A stretch of 64,000 nucleotides of DNA. It comes from Acinetobacter proteolyticus. GTDB taxonomy: Bacteria > Pseudomonadota > Gammaproteobacteria > Pseudomonadales > Moraxellaceae. The notes beneath the pieces are model-generated. The model ran no database searches, was not told where the DNA came from, and saw nothing but the letters and a program-made list of their open reading frames with translations. Shown piece by piece: positions 1 to 8,463 of this stretch; within the stretch, counting starts at the first letter, position 1, and the number at the start of each line of letters is the position of its first letter. Where the stretch lies: assembly GCF_000367945.1 (NCBI RefSeq), contig NZ_KB849179.1:1821355-1885354 (forward strand), in the 5' to 3' direction. Both the position numbers and the translations under genes were made by a program.

Positions 1-524
1 GTGTGCTGTTGGTGTTCTTGGTCTTGGCGGCGCAATATGAAAGCCTGACCTTGCCATTAGCCGTGATTCTGATTGTGCCAATGGGTATCTTGGCGGCACT
101 GACCGGGGTTTGGCTCACAGGCGGTGATAACAACATCTTTACCCAAATCGGCTTGATGGTACTGGTCGGGCTGGCCTGTAAGAATGCCATCTTGATCGTC
201 GAATTTGCTCGAGAACTGGAAATGCAAGGCGCGACCGCATTCAATGCTGCGGTTGAAGCCAGCCGTTTACGTTTGCGTCCGATCTTGATGACTTCAATCG
301 CCTTCATTATGGGTGTGGTTCCACTGGTCACATCTACAGGTGCTGGTGCTGAAATGCGCCATGCCATGGGCGTTGCGGTGTTCTTTGGTATGATCGGAGT
401 GACCGTCTTTGGTTTGTTCCTGACCCCTGCCTTCTATGTATTGATTCGTACCCTGAACAGCAAACATAAACTGCATTCGGCAGCTGTGCATGAAGCACCA
501 CTGCACAGTTCACACGATCATTAA
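1..524 (+). CDS. RND efflux pump inner-membrane transporter, C-terminal part (cut by window edge)
   Basis: The 173 visible residues are the last part of a resistance-nodulation-division drug/proton antiporter. AAQYES lies at the start of TM11's periplasmic approach, and KNAILIVEFA and LRLRPILMT are the conserved blocks of the C-terminal membrane domain. Four hydrophobic segments are visible. The protein ends in a short histidine-rich cytoplasmic tail. The stop at 522-524 lies 10 bases before the start of the channel gene, so the two form an operon. The membrane-fusion gene would be expected upstream, outside the window. The sequence type is closest to the MexF/AdeG group, but the fragment is too short to name the pump. 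Confidence 0.93.
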   Translation, partial: VLLVFLVLAAQYESLTLPLAVILIVPMGILAALTGVWLTGGDNNIFTQIGLMVLVGLACKNAILIVEFARELEMQGATAFNAAVEASRLRLRPILMTSIAFIMGVVPLVTSTGAGAEMRHAMGVAVFFGMIGVTVFGLFLTPAFYVLIRTLNSKHKLHSAAVHEAPLHSSHDH

Positions 525-534
525 GGAGCAGAAT

Positions 535-2007
535 ATGACAGGATTCAAACCACACTGGATACTCTCCTCACTGATGGGAAGCCTGCTGCTTGCAGGCTGC
601 TCATTGGCACCTGAATATCAGCCTGCCAACCTGGTTATTCCACTGCAATTCAAGGAAGCGGATGCCAAACTGGATAATCCCAACTGGACCATCGCACAAC
701 CTGCCGATGCGCAGTCTCGCGGTGAATGGTGGCGGGTTTTTAATGATCCGCAACTGAATGATCTGGAACAGCAGGCCATTGCGGGTAACCAAAATCTAAA
801 GGCGGTAGCAGCCAATATTCAGGCCTCAAGAGCTTTAAGGTCTGCTGCACAAGCTGAACGTTTACCCAGTATTGGTGCAGGTTTTGGGCCAACCCGTCAG
901 AAGCCCTCACCCGCTTCTTTAGGACTTGATTCGGATGCATCCACATCTGCACGTACCTTATGGCGGGCACAAGCCAATGCCTCTTATGAACTGGACCTAT
1001 TTGGACGGATTGCTAGCAGTGTCAATGCAGCAACCGCAGATGTGCAGCAACAGGAAGCACTTTATCATTCTGCACTGTTAGCACTGCAAGCAGATGTGGC
1101 ACAGGCATACTTTCTGATTCGTCAATTCGATGCTGAACAAGCCATCTATACGCAAAACATCAAGTTACTGACAGAGAATCAAAATTTGATTCAAGCACGT
1201 TATCGCAATGGTCTCGTCAGTGATCTGGATGTTTCTCGTGCGCAAACGGAACTCTCGACTGCCCAAAGTACTGCACTCAGCATTACACGGAATCGCGCCA
1301 GTACCGAACATGCATTGGCAGTATTACTCGGTAAAGCGCCTGCCGAATTTAGCTTAGCGATTCAACCCTTGTCTGCTACTGCGATTCGTCTACCTGCGGG
1401 TTTACCTTCGAGCTTGCTTGAACGTCGTCCCGATATCGCTGCTGCAGAACGCGCAATGGCCGCCGATAATGCACGCATTGGTATTGCCCGTGCTGCCTTT
1501 TTTCCCAAACTTGATCTCACAGGTGCGCTGGGTTATGAATCAGCAAGTTTAGGAGATTTAGGTAAATGGTCGAGTCGAACTTTTTTACTCGGCCCTGTCG
1601 CGGGCACAATTTTGTCTTTACCGTTATTTGATGGCGGGCAACGCAAGGCGGGCGTTGCTCAGGCACGTGCAGGCTATGAGCAGAGTGTCGCCAATTATCG
1701 GCAGACTGTGCTGAATGCGTTCCGTGAAGTTGAAAATGGTTTGTCCGATCAGCGTATTCTGGATCAGCAAATTCAGGCACAAGGTCAAGCACTTGCATCA
1801 TCCCGACATGCCAATCAGCTTTCACATTTGCGTTATCGTGAAGGCAGCATTAGTTATCTGGATGTGATTGACTCTGATCGGAGCATTTTGCAGCAAGAGC
1901 AATTGGCTGCTCAGCTTCATGGCAGTCGAATGATTGCCAGTGTAGATCTTATTCGGGCTTTAGGTGGTGGTTGGCATACTGGCCAAGTGGAGTTGGTACG
2001 GCAATAA
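535..2007 (+). CDS. RND efflux outer-membrane channel, NodT/OprM family lipoprotein
   Basis: This 490-residue TolC-like channel forms the outer-membrane end of the pump encoded just upstream. A lipoprotein signal ends in LLAGC (Cys22). The two outer-membrane efflux repeats follow; ANASYELDLFGR and LLERRPDIAAAE are signature blocks, and LPLFDGG opens the second repeat. I place the start at ATG 535 because AAGGAG lies 8 bases upstream and the lipobox then falls at the right distance; a longer frame from 490 would put 15 unsupported residues before the signal. There is no clear terminator behind it. The specific name (AdeH-like) is not certain. Confidence 0.93.
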   Translation: MTGFKPHWILSSLMGSLLLAGCSLAPEYQPANLVIPLQFKEADAKLDNPNWTIAQPADAQSRGEWWRVFNDPQLNDLEQQAIAGNQNLKAVAANIQASRALRSAAQAERLPSIGAGFGPTRQKPSPASLGLDSDASTSARTLWRAQANASYELDLFGRIASSVNAATADVQQQEALYHSALLALQADVAQAYFLIRQFDAEQAIYTQNIKLLTENQNLIQARYRNGLVSDLDVSRAQTELSTAQSTALSITRNRASTEHALAVLLGKAPAEFSLAIQPLSATAIRLPAGLPSSLLERRPDIAAAERAMAADNARIGIARAAFFPKLDLTGALGYESASLGDLGKWSSRTFLLGPVAGTILSLPLFDGGQRKAGVAQARAGYEQSVANYRQTVLNAFREVENGLSDQRILDQQIQAQGQALASSRHANQLSHLRYREGSISYLDVIDSDRSILQQEQLAAQLHGSRMIASVDLIRALGGGWHTGQVELVRQ

Positions 2008-2116
2008 AGCTTAAATTGGGAAAATATACAAGGATGTAGATTTTCTCGGTTATATTGGGCAAGTTAAATTTTATCTCAACCTTCCTCAATCCGCATCTAC
2101 TCAACAAAATGATCTG

Positions 2117-2656
2117 TTAGAAATATTTGAATGGATACAAAGCATATAAATCTTTAGATATCATACTCATTGTTTGCGTAAATTTTTCTTGTTGATCTTT
2201 GCTTAAATTTTCATTTTTATCTAGTTCTTGTTCAAGTGCTTGATAGTGAAACGCCATTGTCAAAAAATCTTTAAAGTTGATATTCAAACTTAAAAATTGA
2301 TCAATACTCTGATACTCCCCTTGATTGTGATCATAAAACAATACTGTTGGACTTTCTTCTTGATCTAAGAACCACTTGTCACCTTGACCGGTGCAACCTA
2401 TCCCCCACACCTGTTGGGCAATTTTTGGATATTTTTCTTGGAGATGGTGATTCTCTTTTAAAGATTCTTCATATCCCCAAATGATAATATCGGGAATAAT
2501 TTCATTGTTTTTAAACTTCTCCAAAAACTCAATATAGTCTTTATCGAGCGTTAAGACATGATTCATTCTTTTTATGATTTGATTTCTTTTTTCCAAATTT
2601 TCTTCAATCGCTTGACCTAAACTCATCGTCAATAGCCTTGCTTCGCCTTTCAACAT
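2117..2656 (-). CDS. SUKH (SMI1/KNR4)-like immunity protein
   Basis: A 179-residue soluble protein. The central part (WGIGCTGQGDKWFLD, then VLFYDHNQGEY and a hydrophobic FLTMAFHYQ) has the layout of SMI1/KNR4 domains: a glycine-rich strand with a buried W, an acidic strand and a final helix. SUKH proteins are common immunity proteins against nuclease and other polymorphic toxins. It is the last gene of the Rhs island, 14 bases after the preceding small gene. A second ATG 10 codons in (MSLGQ) has an AAGG upstream and may be the real start. No cognate toxin is adjacent, so the partner is unknown. Confidence 0.65.
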   Translation of the reverse strand: MLKGEARLLTMSLGQAIEENLEKRNQIIKRMNHVLTLDKDYIEFLEKFKNNEIIPDIIIWGYEESLKENHHLQEKYPKIAQQVWGIGCTGQGDKWFLDQEESPTVLFYDHNQGEYQSIDQFLSLNINFKDFLTMAFHYQALEQELDKNENLSKDQQEKFTQTMSMISKDLYALYPFKYF

Positions 2657-2670
2657 AGCTTACCAATTTT

Positions 2671-2952
2671 TTAAGCGTTTAAACTTTTAACAAAACAGTA
2701 TTCATCACTACCCTCCAACAATTCTGGATGAAAACCAACAAAATAGTCCATCGTATCTGTTAATATTGCATAAAAAATGGATTCTTGCTCTATCTCTTTA
2801 GACAATCCTAAAAGAATATTGTACAAACCATTTTTATCTAAAAAATTATCATCTTTTACTTCTATTAAAAAAATAAAAAAAAGCGTTATATCTTCGTATT
2901 CGTTCAAACTTTTCAAATAACTTTCTATATATTTTTTGATCTTAAAGTTCAT
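2671..2952 (-). CDS. Small acidic protein of the Rhs immunity bank
   Basis: A 93-residue protein I do not recognise. It is helical, with a hydrophobic stretch around residues 20-32 (ITLFFIFLIEV), and ends in an acidic segment. Its ATG overlaps the last 11 bases of the preceding gene in another frame, the tight coupling seen throughout this island. Position among immunity genes and AT-rich composition suggest an orphan immunity protein; that is inference from context only. Confidence 0.55.
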   Translation of the reverse strand: MNFKIKKYIESYLKSLNEYEDITLFFIFLIEVKDDNFLDKNGLYNILLGLSKEIEQESIFYAILTDTMDYFVGFHPELLEGSDEYCFVKSLNA

Positions 2953-3253
2953 TCTTCGGAATCCAATACTCTATATCTTCACAAGCTCTTTCTAAATCAT
3001 CCATATCATCTTCTCCTAAACTAGTATCAAATTTGCTAGACAAAATTTTTCTAATACCTGATAGTCTTTCACAAATATTATTATCATCTATAAATTTAGT
3101 AGTTTCATTTGCATACTCAACATAAGAGTCAGGTAAGGTTTCAGCATAATGGGACCCCATCTTATGCAGTGAAATTAGTATATACTCTATCTCTTTTAAG
3201 ACCTCCACCATTTCATCACCTGAATAAGTTAAGGTTTTATTAACTTCCAACAT
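2942..3253 (-). CDS. Hypothetical acidic protein of the Rhs immunity bank
   Basis: A 103-residue helical, acidic protein ending in a W-containing segment (IEYWIPKNEL). I set the start at ATG 3253 because AAAGGAGGT, a near-perfect ribosome-binding site, stands 5 bases upstream. The longer frame from 3286 would begin inside the stop region of the gene before it. No family recognised. A small, acidic, soluble product lying between two other immunity-like genes fits an immunity role. Confidence 0.55.
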   Translation of the reverse strand: MLEVNKTLTYSGDEMVEVLKEIEYILISLHKMGSHYAETLPDSYVEYANETTKFIDDNNICERLSGIRKILSSKFDTSLGEDDMDDLERACEDIEYWIPKNEL

Positions 3254-3275
3254 AATACCTCCTTTAAAGAAAGTT

Positions 3276-3584
3276 CTACTCTTCATATCGGCAAAAAACC
3301 CAACCTTTATATGAAAGCAACTTGCCTATTGGCGTTTCTGACTTTTCTAAAGAAATTTTTTGTTTTAAAAACTGTGGATAAGCTGCCATTATTTCTGTAA
3401 CAGCAATATCAATTATTTCATAATCTTCATCTTTGGGTTCTACATCTAAATAGCCATAAATAAATATAGTTTCATTATTAAAGTCGAATGCTACTGCTCT
3501 TACATTATTTGCAATAGCACCTAGAAAGCTTGTAAACACGACCAACTTTAGGTTATTAGCATTCATTTCAAAAAAATCAATCAT
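3276..3584 (-). CDS. CdiI-like immunity protein
   Basis: A 102-residue protein with the block NVRAVAFDF, then EDYEII, then a C-terminal VFCRYEE. This pattern resembles the group of contact-dependent-inhibition immunity proteins that share an N-terminal R-A-V/I strand, an E-x-D-Y/D-E-x-I block and an aromatic-R-x-E end; I give the family tentatively. No matching toxin is adjacent. The last 15 bases recur at 6751-6765, where only the tail of a relative remains. Confidence 0.5.
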   Translation of the reverse strand: MIDFFEMNANNLKLVVFTSFLGAIANNVRAVAFDFNNETIFIYGYLDVEPKDEDYEIIDIAVTEIMAAYPQFLKQKISLEKSETPIGKLLSYKGWVFCRYEE

Positions 3585-3618
3585 AAATAAAAACCTTTAA
3601 AATTAAAAAACATCATTT

Positions 3619-4221
3619 TCATATATTTTTTATTATTAAATTCTCAATTATTTCTTCGCATGCTTCTTTGATACTACTTATATTACTATCCTTCCCTATC
3701 ATGAGCAGTCTCTCTATTAAATCCTTCCTCTCAAATCTAACCAACAACTCATACAAATAATTAAATGTATAGTAGTCAAGAAAACATTTACCTCCAGAGT
3801 TTTCAACAAAACCAACCAAAATACGATCAACTTCTTTTTTATAAAAATTCACTACTTCTTTAGTTAGTATCGTATTAACTATCACTCTTTCCTCATCACT
3901 ACCATCAACAGAAATATTTAAAATACACTCCATCAAACTTACATTAGAATCATACAATGTAAAACTATCCCTAATAAGGGTTAAAATAGAACACCTTACA
4001 TCTTTACTTTTATCATTTAAAAGAGAAAGATAATTATCACAAGTTAATCTATTAGCTAATATTTTAGAATTTCCATAATACTTTCCTATTCTATGCAAAA
4101 ATATAGAATAACCTTCAGAAAGAATATTATCATCACTATTTAAAATTGCATATTGAAGCTCACTGTATTCACATATATTTTTATCAATTAAATGCAGAAT
4201 CCCCTTCTCGTCGACCTCCAC
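3619..4221 (-). CDS. HEAT-like helical immunity-type protein
   Basis: A 200-residue protein built of amphipathic helices with repeating L/I spacing (for example DVRCSILTLIRDSF and FNYLYELLVRFERKDLIERLLMI split over two helices), suggesting a HEAT/ARM-type solenoid. I do not recognise the family. It is AT-rich, with an AGGAGGGTT-like ribosome site shortly before its ATG, and is followed 34 bases later by the CdiI-like gene. Helical-repeat proteins are frequent among polymorphic-toxin immunity proteins, which together with position is the only functional hint. Confidence 0.5.
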   Translation of the reverse strand: MEVDEKGILHLIDKNICEYSELQYAILNSDDNILSEGYSIFLHRIGKYYGNSKILANRLTCDNYLSLLNDKSKDVRCSILTLIRDSFTLYDSNVSLMECILNISVDGSDEERVIVNTILTKEVVNFYKKEVDRILVGFVENSGGKCFLDYYTFNYLYELLVRFERKDLIERLLMIGKDSNISSIKEACEEIIENLIIKNI

Positions 4222-4307
4222 TACAACCCTCCTTAAAATAAAAAAAGAATTTATTTTTTAATTAACCGACAATTAAATAGCCGTGTTTATAAAAAATTGT
4301 ATAAAAA

Positions 4308-4942
4308 TCAACTTAAACTTTTAACCACCATCACCTCATTTCGATCGACCATCAAATACTTTGCATAAAAATCAATCCCTAGCACCTTTCCTGTTCCATT
4401 CAAATATTCCTTTTTAATTAGAAAATCATCAACCCTTTTAACTAGGTTACAATTATCCAAGAAATTCTCAGGGAAATTAAGATATATATTTCCGTAATAA
4501 TTATTTACAAAATCCAAAGGAAAAACATATTTAACCTTATCACCAACCATTTTATCTGAAAAAAACAAAAACCAGAAAAACCACTTCTGAATAAATTTAG
4601 GTTTTCATCAAAAAAATCTTTATACTTTGAAACATCATAATAATAAAGACTCTTATCAATATAAAACTTTTCACTGTAAAATTTACTTTTATTGTAATTC
4701 AAAAATTTATTTTGACCAAAAGCACCTTTAAAATCCAAAATTTTTTCCAAAAAATCAAAATCACTAATTTTTACAGAATAATTAACTAAAAAATTTTCTT
4801 TCAAAAAATATTCATTAATTTCTAAATCAAAAAAATTAAACAAATCATCCTTCTCACCAATAATAATAACTCCAGAGTTACTTCTAAAATTATCGGGTAT
4901 ATCGATAAAATCTGGAACAGTATCAAAATAAAATTTTAGCAT
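4308..4942 (-). pseudogene. Immunity-type gene split by a one-base shift in an A7 run
   Basis: Two overlapping frames (4505-4942 and 4308-4568) join into one protein of about 210 residues if one base is added or removed in the run of seven A on the plus strand at 4559-4565. The first frame ends its natural sequence at SGFSGFCFF; the second picks up at FSDKMVGDKVKYVF. The part before the shift is rich in F, Y, D and N, like the other immunity genes here. I do not recognise the family. This may be a true inactivation, a phase-variable tract, or a sequencing error in a homopolymer. Confidence 0.55.
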
Positions 4943-5100
4943 TCACATTCATATCAAAAATTAATCCAAAACTATAAAGTTATTTATTTTTAAAAATACT
5001 CCAAGCCAGTTTATCAAATTTAAGTTACAGCTCCTCATCACTTACCATTAAACTACAAAAAGCTAATTATTCAAAAAATTCACTGATTAAAAATTTATAA

Positions 5101-5585
5101 CTAACACTTTTTATCCCACCAATCCAGTAATGTTTCACCATCAAAATCTTCATAATTTTTTATAAATATTAGTAAAAGCCTAGTTATTACCTGATATTTC
5201 ACTGAATTTTACAAAAAAACTATTTATTCTTTGGATACCTTGAGTTGAGGAAACAGTAATAGCCATATTATTCCCACTCAAACAATCTATAGTTCCTTCT
5301 AAATAGTCTAAAAGTTCATTCTTAAAATCTTCATAATCCTCAAGAGTTAAATTCGCCTCATAAATATGTATATTAAAATTCCCACCTCGATGTATAACCT
5401 TTACGGGTTCTTCGCTATTAAAAAATTTAAAATATCACCTTTTGCTAAATTTAGAGCTAAGCTGGGGCAGATAGTAGCTTATAAGTGTTTACATCTATAT
5501 CTTCTACAAGAACTTCCTCTGCTTTAGTATTACCAGAGCTAGTTTTTCCTGCATAAATATTTAATAATTTCAAGCTATCCCTCAC
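5101..5585 (-). pseudogene. DUF4265-like immunity gene with several frameshifts
   Basis: Reading from a GTG at 5585, the first part contains EEVLVEDIDVNTYKLLSAPA, then after one missing T LNLAKGDIL, and after another base missing from a T6 run VKVIHRGGNFNIHIYEA. That order (VE..D...Y.LLS.P, LA.GD, VI.RGGN..I) is the pattern of DUF4265 proteins, which occur as immunity or regulatory partners. A third change near 5190 is needed to reach the C-terminal segment ending in DWWDKKC at 5101. At least three single-base changes are present, so this copy is probably dead. Confidence 0.55.
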
Positions 5586-5798
5586 TTATCAAACACTTCC
5601 AAGCACATAATAAAAACCCAACAAATATTTACACCACCTAATCAACATTAGAATTTAAAGCTATACCCCTCTTAAAAAAACCTTATTTATGTTTCATAAA
5701 AAGTATAATTTTCAGAAAACAACCCGAATAAAAGACTTAACTTTAAAAATAAAAAATAATTAACTTGCATTATATTTTTTTACTCCACCAATTCACTT

Positions 5799-6236
5799 TT
5801 AATTTAGCTCTAAAATTTTCTTATATATCACCTCTGTATGCGTATCAACTGAAATTAATTTAAATGTATATTGTTTTGCTATAATTACAATTTGATAATC
5901 ATGACTGTTAACAACAAAGCACCTATAATCTTTAATATTAACTTTAGAATATTCCCATTTCTCTCTTTTCTTTAAGTATTTTCTTATCACTTTAGAATCT
6001 AAAACCTCATATATAGATGACCTATACTCGGGCTCATCTATTAGGTAACTTCTAATTTTACTTTCAATTTTGACACTTAAAACATCATTAAAAAAAATCA
6101 CTCCGAGTTTATTTTTTATCAGCTCAGCATTATCATCCCAGCATGTAAAATAGGTAATTAAATCACCCCGATAATGTTGAGTAAAAACATGACATTGGGG
6201 ATCTTGCCAAAAGGGAATTTCTATTTCAACAATCAT
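5799..6236 (-). CDS. Hypothetical protein of the Rhs immunity bank
   Basis: A 145-residue protein I do not recognise. N-terminal strands (IVEIEIPFW, then DLITYFTCWDD) are followed by a basic helix (RKYLKKREKWEY) and C-terminal strands (YQIVIIAKQYTFKLISV). There is no signal peptide, and composition is AT-rich like its neighbours. It stands alone between a decayed DUF4265 gene and an intact immunity-like gene, so it is probably an orphan immunity protein. Confidence 0.5.
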   Translation of the reverse strand: MIVEIEIPFWQDPQCHVFTQHYRGDLITYFTCWDDNAELIKNKLGVIFFNDVLSVKIESKIRSYLIDEPEYRSSIYEVLDSKVIRKYLKKREKWEYSKVNIKDYRCFVVNSHDYQIVIIAKQYTFKLISVDTHTEVIYKKILELN

Positions 6237-6309
6237 CGGATTCTATTCACCATAAAAATATACTAAACAATAAAGCTACTTAAATGGATAGCTATTCATC
6301 CCCCCTATT

Positions 6310-6633
6310 TCACCAGCTTGAAAGTTCTCCATCCTCATCTTGTATAGAAATAGTTGTATTATTACGTAACCAGCCAAAAAAACTAATTAAATCTGAATTT
6401 ACAGTTTCTCCATGTGATGACACTTCAAAAAAAATATAATTCTCATGAAAGAAGAATCTAACATCATAAACCCAACTATTATCTCCACTTTCATCTTTCA
6501 AATAAACTACTTTCTTTTCCGTATCAAACACAGAAAAACTTTTTAATTCTTTAAGTTTATCAATTACTTTTAACTTGTTTTTCTCAAGCCATTCTTTATC
6601 ATTGAATTTTATAAATAACTCGGCTGACATCAT
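6310..6633 (-). CDS. Small immunity-type protein behind a toxin-tail remnant
   Basis: A 107-residue protein with alternating strands (SFSVFDTEKKVVYL, SWVYDVRFFFHENYIFFEV) and the tail DEDGELSSW. I do not recognise the family. The ATGATG start directly abuts the TAA of a short upstream frame that looks like the last ~20 codons of a lost toxin, the same stop/start overlap used by the intact pairs in this island. That arrangement is the main argument for an immunity role. Confidence 0.5.
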   Translation of the reverse strand: MMSAELFIKFNDKEWLEKNKLKVIDKLKELKSFSVFDTEKKVVYLKDESGDNSWVYDVRFFFHENYIFFEVSSHGETVNSDLISFFGWLRNNTTISIQDEDGELSSW

Positions 6634-6700
6634 TTAATCTCTGTGATTACGACCTGAAACTTGATAAAAATCTTTGTACTTTTTACATCCATATCTGCTG
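6634..6700 (-). pseudogene. Possible remnant of a toxin C-terminus
   Basis: A frame of about 21 codons bounded upstream by TGA encodes a basic, aromatic tail (YGCKKYKDFYQVSGRNHRD) whose TAA shares its last A with the start codon of the downstream immunity-type gene. The placement copies the other toxin/immunity junctions here, but the fragment is too short to assign and an alternative frame is also open. Confidence 0.25.
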
Positions 6701-6750
6701 TTTCAGTTTGTTCTAGCTTCATAAAAAACTTAACCATACCTAGACTAGCT

Positions 6751-6780
6751 CTACTCTTCATATCGACAGAAAATACAACA
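6751..6780 (-). pseudogene. 3' tail remnant of a CdiI-like immunity gene
   Basis: Nine codons ending IFCRYEE-stop match the C-terminus of the CdiI-like gene at 3276-3584 (VFCRYEE-stop), and 15 bases at the stop are identical. No upstream coding sequence continues the match. It appears to be the scar of a deleted paralogue. Confidence 0.35.
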
Positions 6781-6807
6781 CGTCAATTAATCAACATCAA
6801 CCAATTA

Positions 6808-7265
6808 TTAGTCATTAACAATACTCCCATAAAAGAATGTTTCTTCGTAAGAAAAAATAACCTCACTTTTATTAACTAAATAGGCAATACAATTTTCATC
6901 ACTAGGGTAAAAAAAATCACTCCATGATTTTAAAAATATATATGATGGAACAATTGCACAATTACACCTCCCCCAAAAGAATATTAAATATGAAACCCCT
7001 TTTAGCTTTTCTTCGAAAAAACTTAAAACCTCATTCTCATCATCAAAATCAAGTTCTTTTTTTCTTTTAAGAAAAAAGAATCTCTCCCAATATCCATTAG
7101 ATTATTAAAAGGAAATAATGAATCCCAAAGTTTTTTTGATTCTTCACTCATTATAAAAAAAATTTCTTTCTTTTCTTTATCTGATAAAGAGCAATCATCA
7201 GAGTTAAAACGCCATACTATTGGATATAGGTTTTCATCAAAAATTATTGAATTTTTACTTGCCAT
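6808..7265 (-). pseudogene. DUF2947-like immunity gene, frameshifted in a T7 run
   Basis: The first frame (from ATG 7265) gives LYPIVWRF, then an acidic SDKEKKE helix and ESKKLWDSLFPF, and then runs out of frame after 7057-7063 (seven T on the plus strand). With one extra base the reading continues DFDDENEVLSFFEEKL, then IFFWGRC, FLKSWSDFFYPSDEN, and stops at 6808. The order W..........LW, then [Y/F]F.W, then W..F...D resembles DUF2947. Total length would be about 152 residues. It follows its upstream neighbour after 9 bases. Error or true mutation cannot be told apart here. Confidence 0.5.
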
Positions 7266-7274
7266 AAAATTAAA

Positions 7275-7643
7275 CTATTTAAATGAATATCCCTTTGCAT
7301 GCACTTCAAAACAATGATCATATGTCCACAAAAGATATATATTTAATCCACTACTATCACTATTAGACTGATCAAAATTAGAACCAGAAACATTTGAAAA
7401 TTTTCTTTCAAAATCATCATATTGAATCAAATTAAAACTATTTACATTATTAAACCTTATTAAAAAAGGTTCTGACATTCTAAAACTACTCCCATCTTCA
7501 TTTTTTTTAACCATACTAAAGTTAATATTAATCTCTAGACTATTTCCATTCACATCAAAAACAAAGTTATTTAACCAAAAATCTGTTCTTGAACATAAAA
7601 TTCCAAATTTTGTTTGTATGGGTAAGAATGTTAATTCGGACAT
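7275..7643 (-). CDS. Immunity-type protein overlapping a toxin-tail remnant
   Basis: A 122-residue, mostly beta protein (KFGILCSRTDFWLNNFVF, LEININFSMV, LNIYLLWTYDHCFEV). I do not recognise the family. Its ATG lies inside the last 13 bases of an upstream frame that looks like the end of a lost toxin, reproducing the toxin/immunity overlap of the intact pairs nearby. No signal peptide. It is followed after 9 bases by the DUF2947-like gene. Confidence 0.55.
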   Translation of the reverse strand: MSELTFLPIQTKFGILCSRTDFWLNNFVFDVNGNSLEININFSMVKKNEDGSSFRMSEPFLIRFNNVNSFNLIQYDDFERKFSNVSGSNFDQSNSDSSGLNIYLLWTYDHCFEVHAKGYSFK

Positions 7644-7732
7644 ATAGATTTACCTGGGTCTGTTGTTGAAAGCCTACGTAAAGTTGCTTCTTTTTGTATC
7701 TCTTCGGGAGTTGCCCACCTTACACTCGGCCT
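7631..7732 (-). pseudogene. Toxin C-terminal remnant
   Basis: Thirty-three codons, opened by a TGA upstream, encode a hydrophilic tail containing WATPEEIQKEATLRRLS and ending DPGKSICPN. The stop lies within the first codons of the next gene (shifted frame). Higher GC than the immunity genes and the overlap both suggest the residue of an Rhs-type toxin whose body has been lost. The family cannot be identified from this piece. Confidence 0.4.
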
Positions 7733-7779
7733 TCAAAGGTATTTATATTTAAAACTCACGAATTAAAATTAAATAAAAA

Positions 7780-8463
7780 TCAAACATTCAGTTCACCCTT
7801 AAAAACATTTAATATCTCTAACATTTCATCTGTATTTTTTTCCAAAAAAGTAATACGGTCTACAACAACTTTTTCAAAGGAATTTTCAACACAAAAATTT
7901 AAATCTTCAACTAGCAAATCTAAAAATACCTTATCACCTAAAAAAAATAAATACAGATTTTCTTTTACATCAAAACCGAATAACAATCTTATACATGAAA
8001 AAGAATCAACCCCAACATAATTTCCTTTTAGTAATAGCTTACTTTCACTATCATATTTAAAATCAATAATTTCCAGATAAATTCTTCTATCCTTATTGTG
8101 AATTACCTTATAAAAAGTTTCCAAATCACTAAAAGGACCTACATAATGAGACAGATAAACATTTCTACCACCTATATCACCTCTCAGATTTAAACTATTT
8201 TTCAAGGAAAAACCTTTAAAATCATTTTGCCCGAAGTAACCAATCTTATTCATAATAAGTTTACTTCTATTATAAATATTATTTTCAAAGCCAAAACCTA
8301 CAACACTTAAAGCCCCATATTTTTCAATAATTTCTTGCAACAACAAAAAACAATCTTCATATTTTTCACTATCAGACTTTATATAAAAGAAATATTTTGA
8401 CTGAATTTCCTCACCAGAAATGACTTTAAATAAACTTGATTTTTCTATGTTAGATATAATCAT
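7780..8463 (-). CDS. Immunity protein for the HNH-type orphan Rhs tip
   Basis: A 227-residue soluble protein, no known family recognised. Its ATG (8463) overlaps the TGA of the preceding toxin tip as ATGA, the standard translational coupling of effector and immunity genes; this is the main evidence for function. The sequence is AT-rich and rich in F, Y, D and K, with two long beta-rich halves. A longer frame from a TTG at 8472 would add three residues from inside the toxin and is less likely. Confidence 0.65.
   Translation of the reverse strand: MIISNIEKSSLFKVISGEEIQSKYFFYIKSDSEKYEDCFLLLQEIIEKYGALSVVGFGFENNIYNRSKLIMNKIGYFGQNDFKGFSLKNSLNLRGDIGGRNVYLSHYVGPFSDLETFYKVIHNKDRRIYLEIIDFKYDSESKLLLKGNYVGVDSFSCIRLLFGFDVKENLYLFFLGDKVFLDLLVEDLNFCVENSFEKVVVDRITFLEKNTDEMLEILNVFKGELNV

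Noticed and set aside
2008..2116. Terminator after the first outer-membrane channel gene
   Set aside because: Only a weak GTAGAT/ATCTAC match with a very long loop was found; not enough for a call.
6661..6879. Plus-strand frame of 72 codons
   Set aside because: Runs opposite the end of the DUF2947-like gene and toxin scars; no family features.
7694..8020. Plus-strand frame of 108 codons
   Set aside because: Antisense to the immunity gene 7780-8463; low complexity (S, K, F, T) and no ribosome site.
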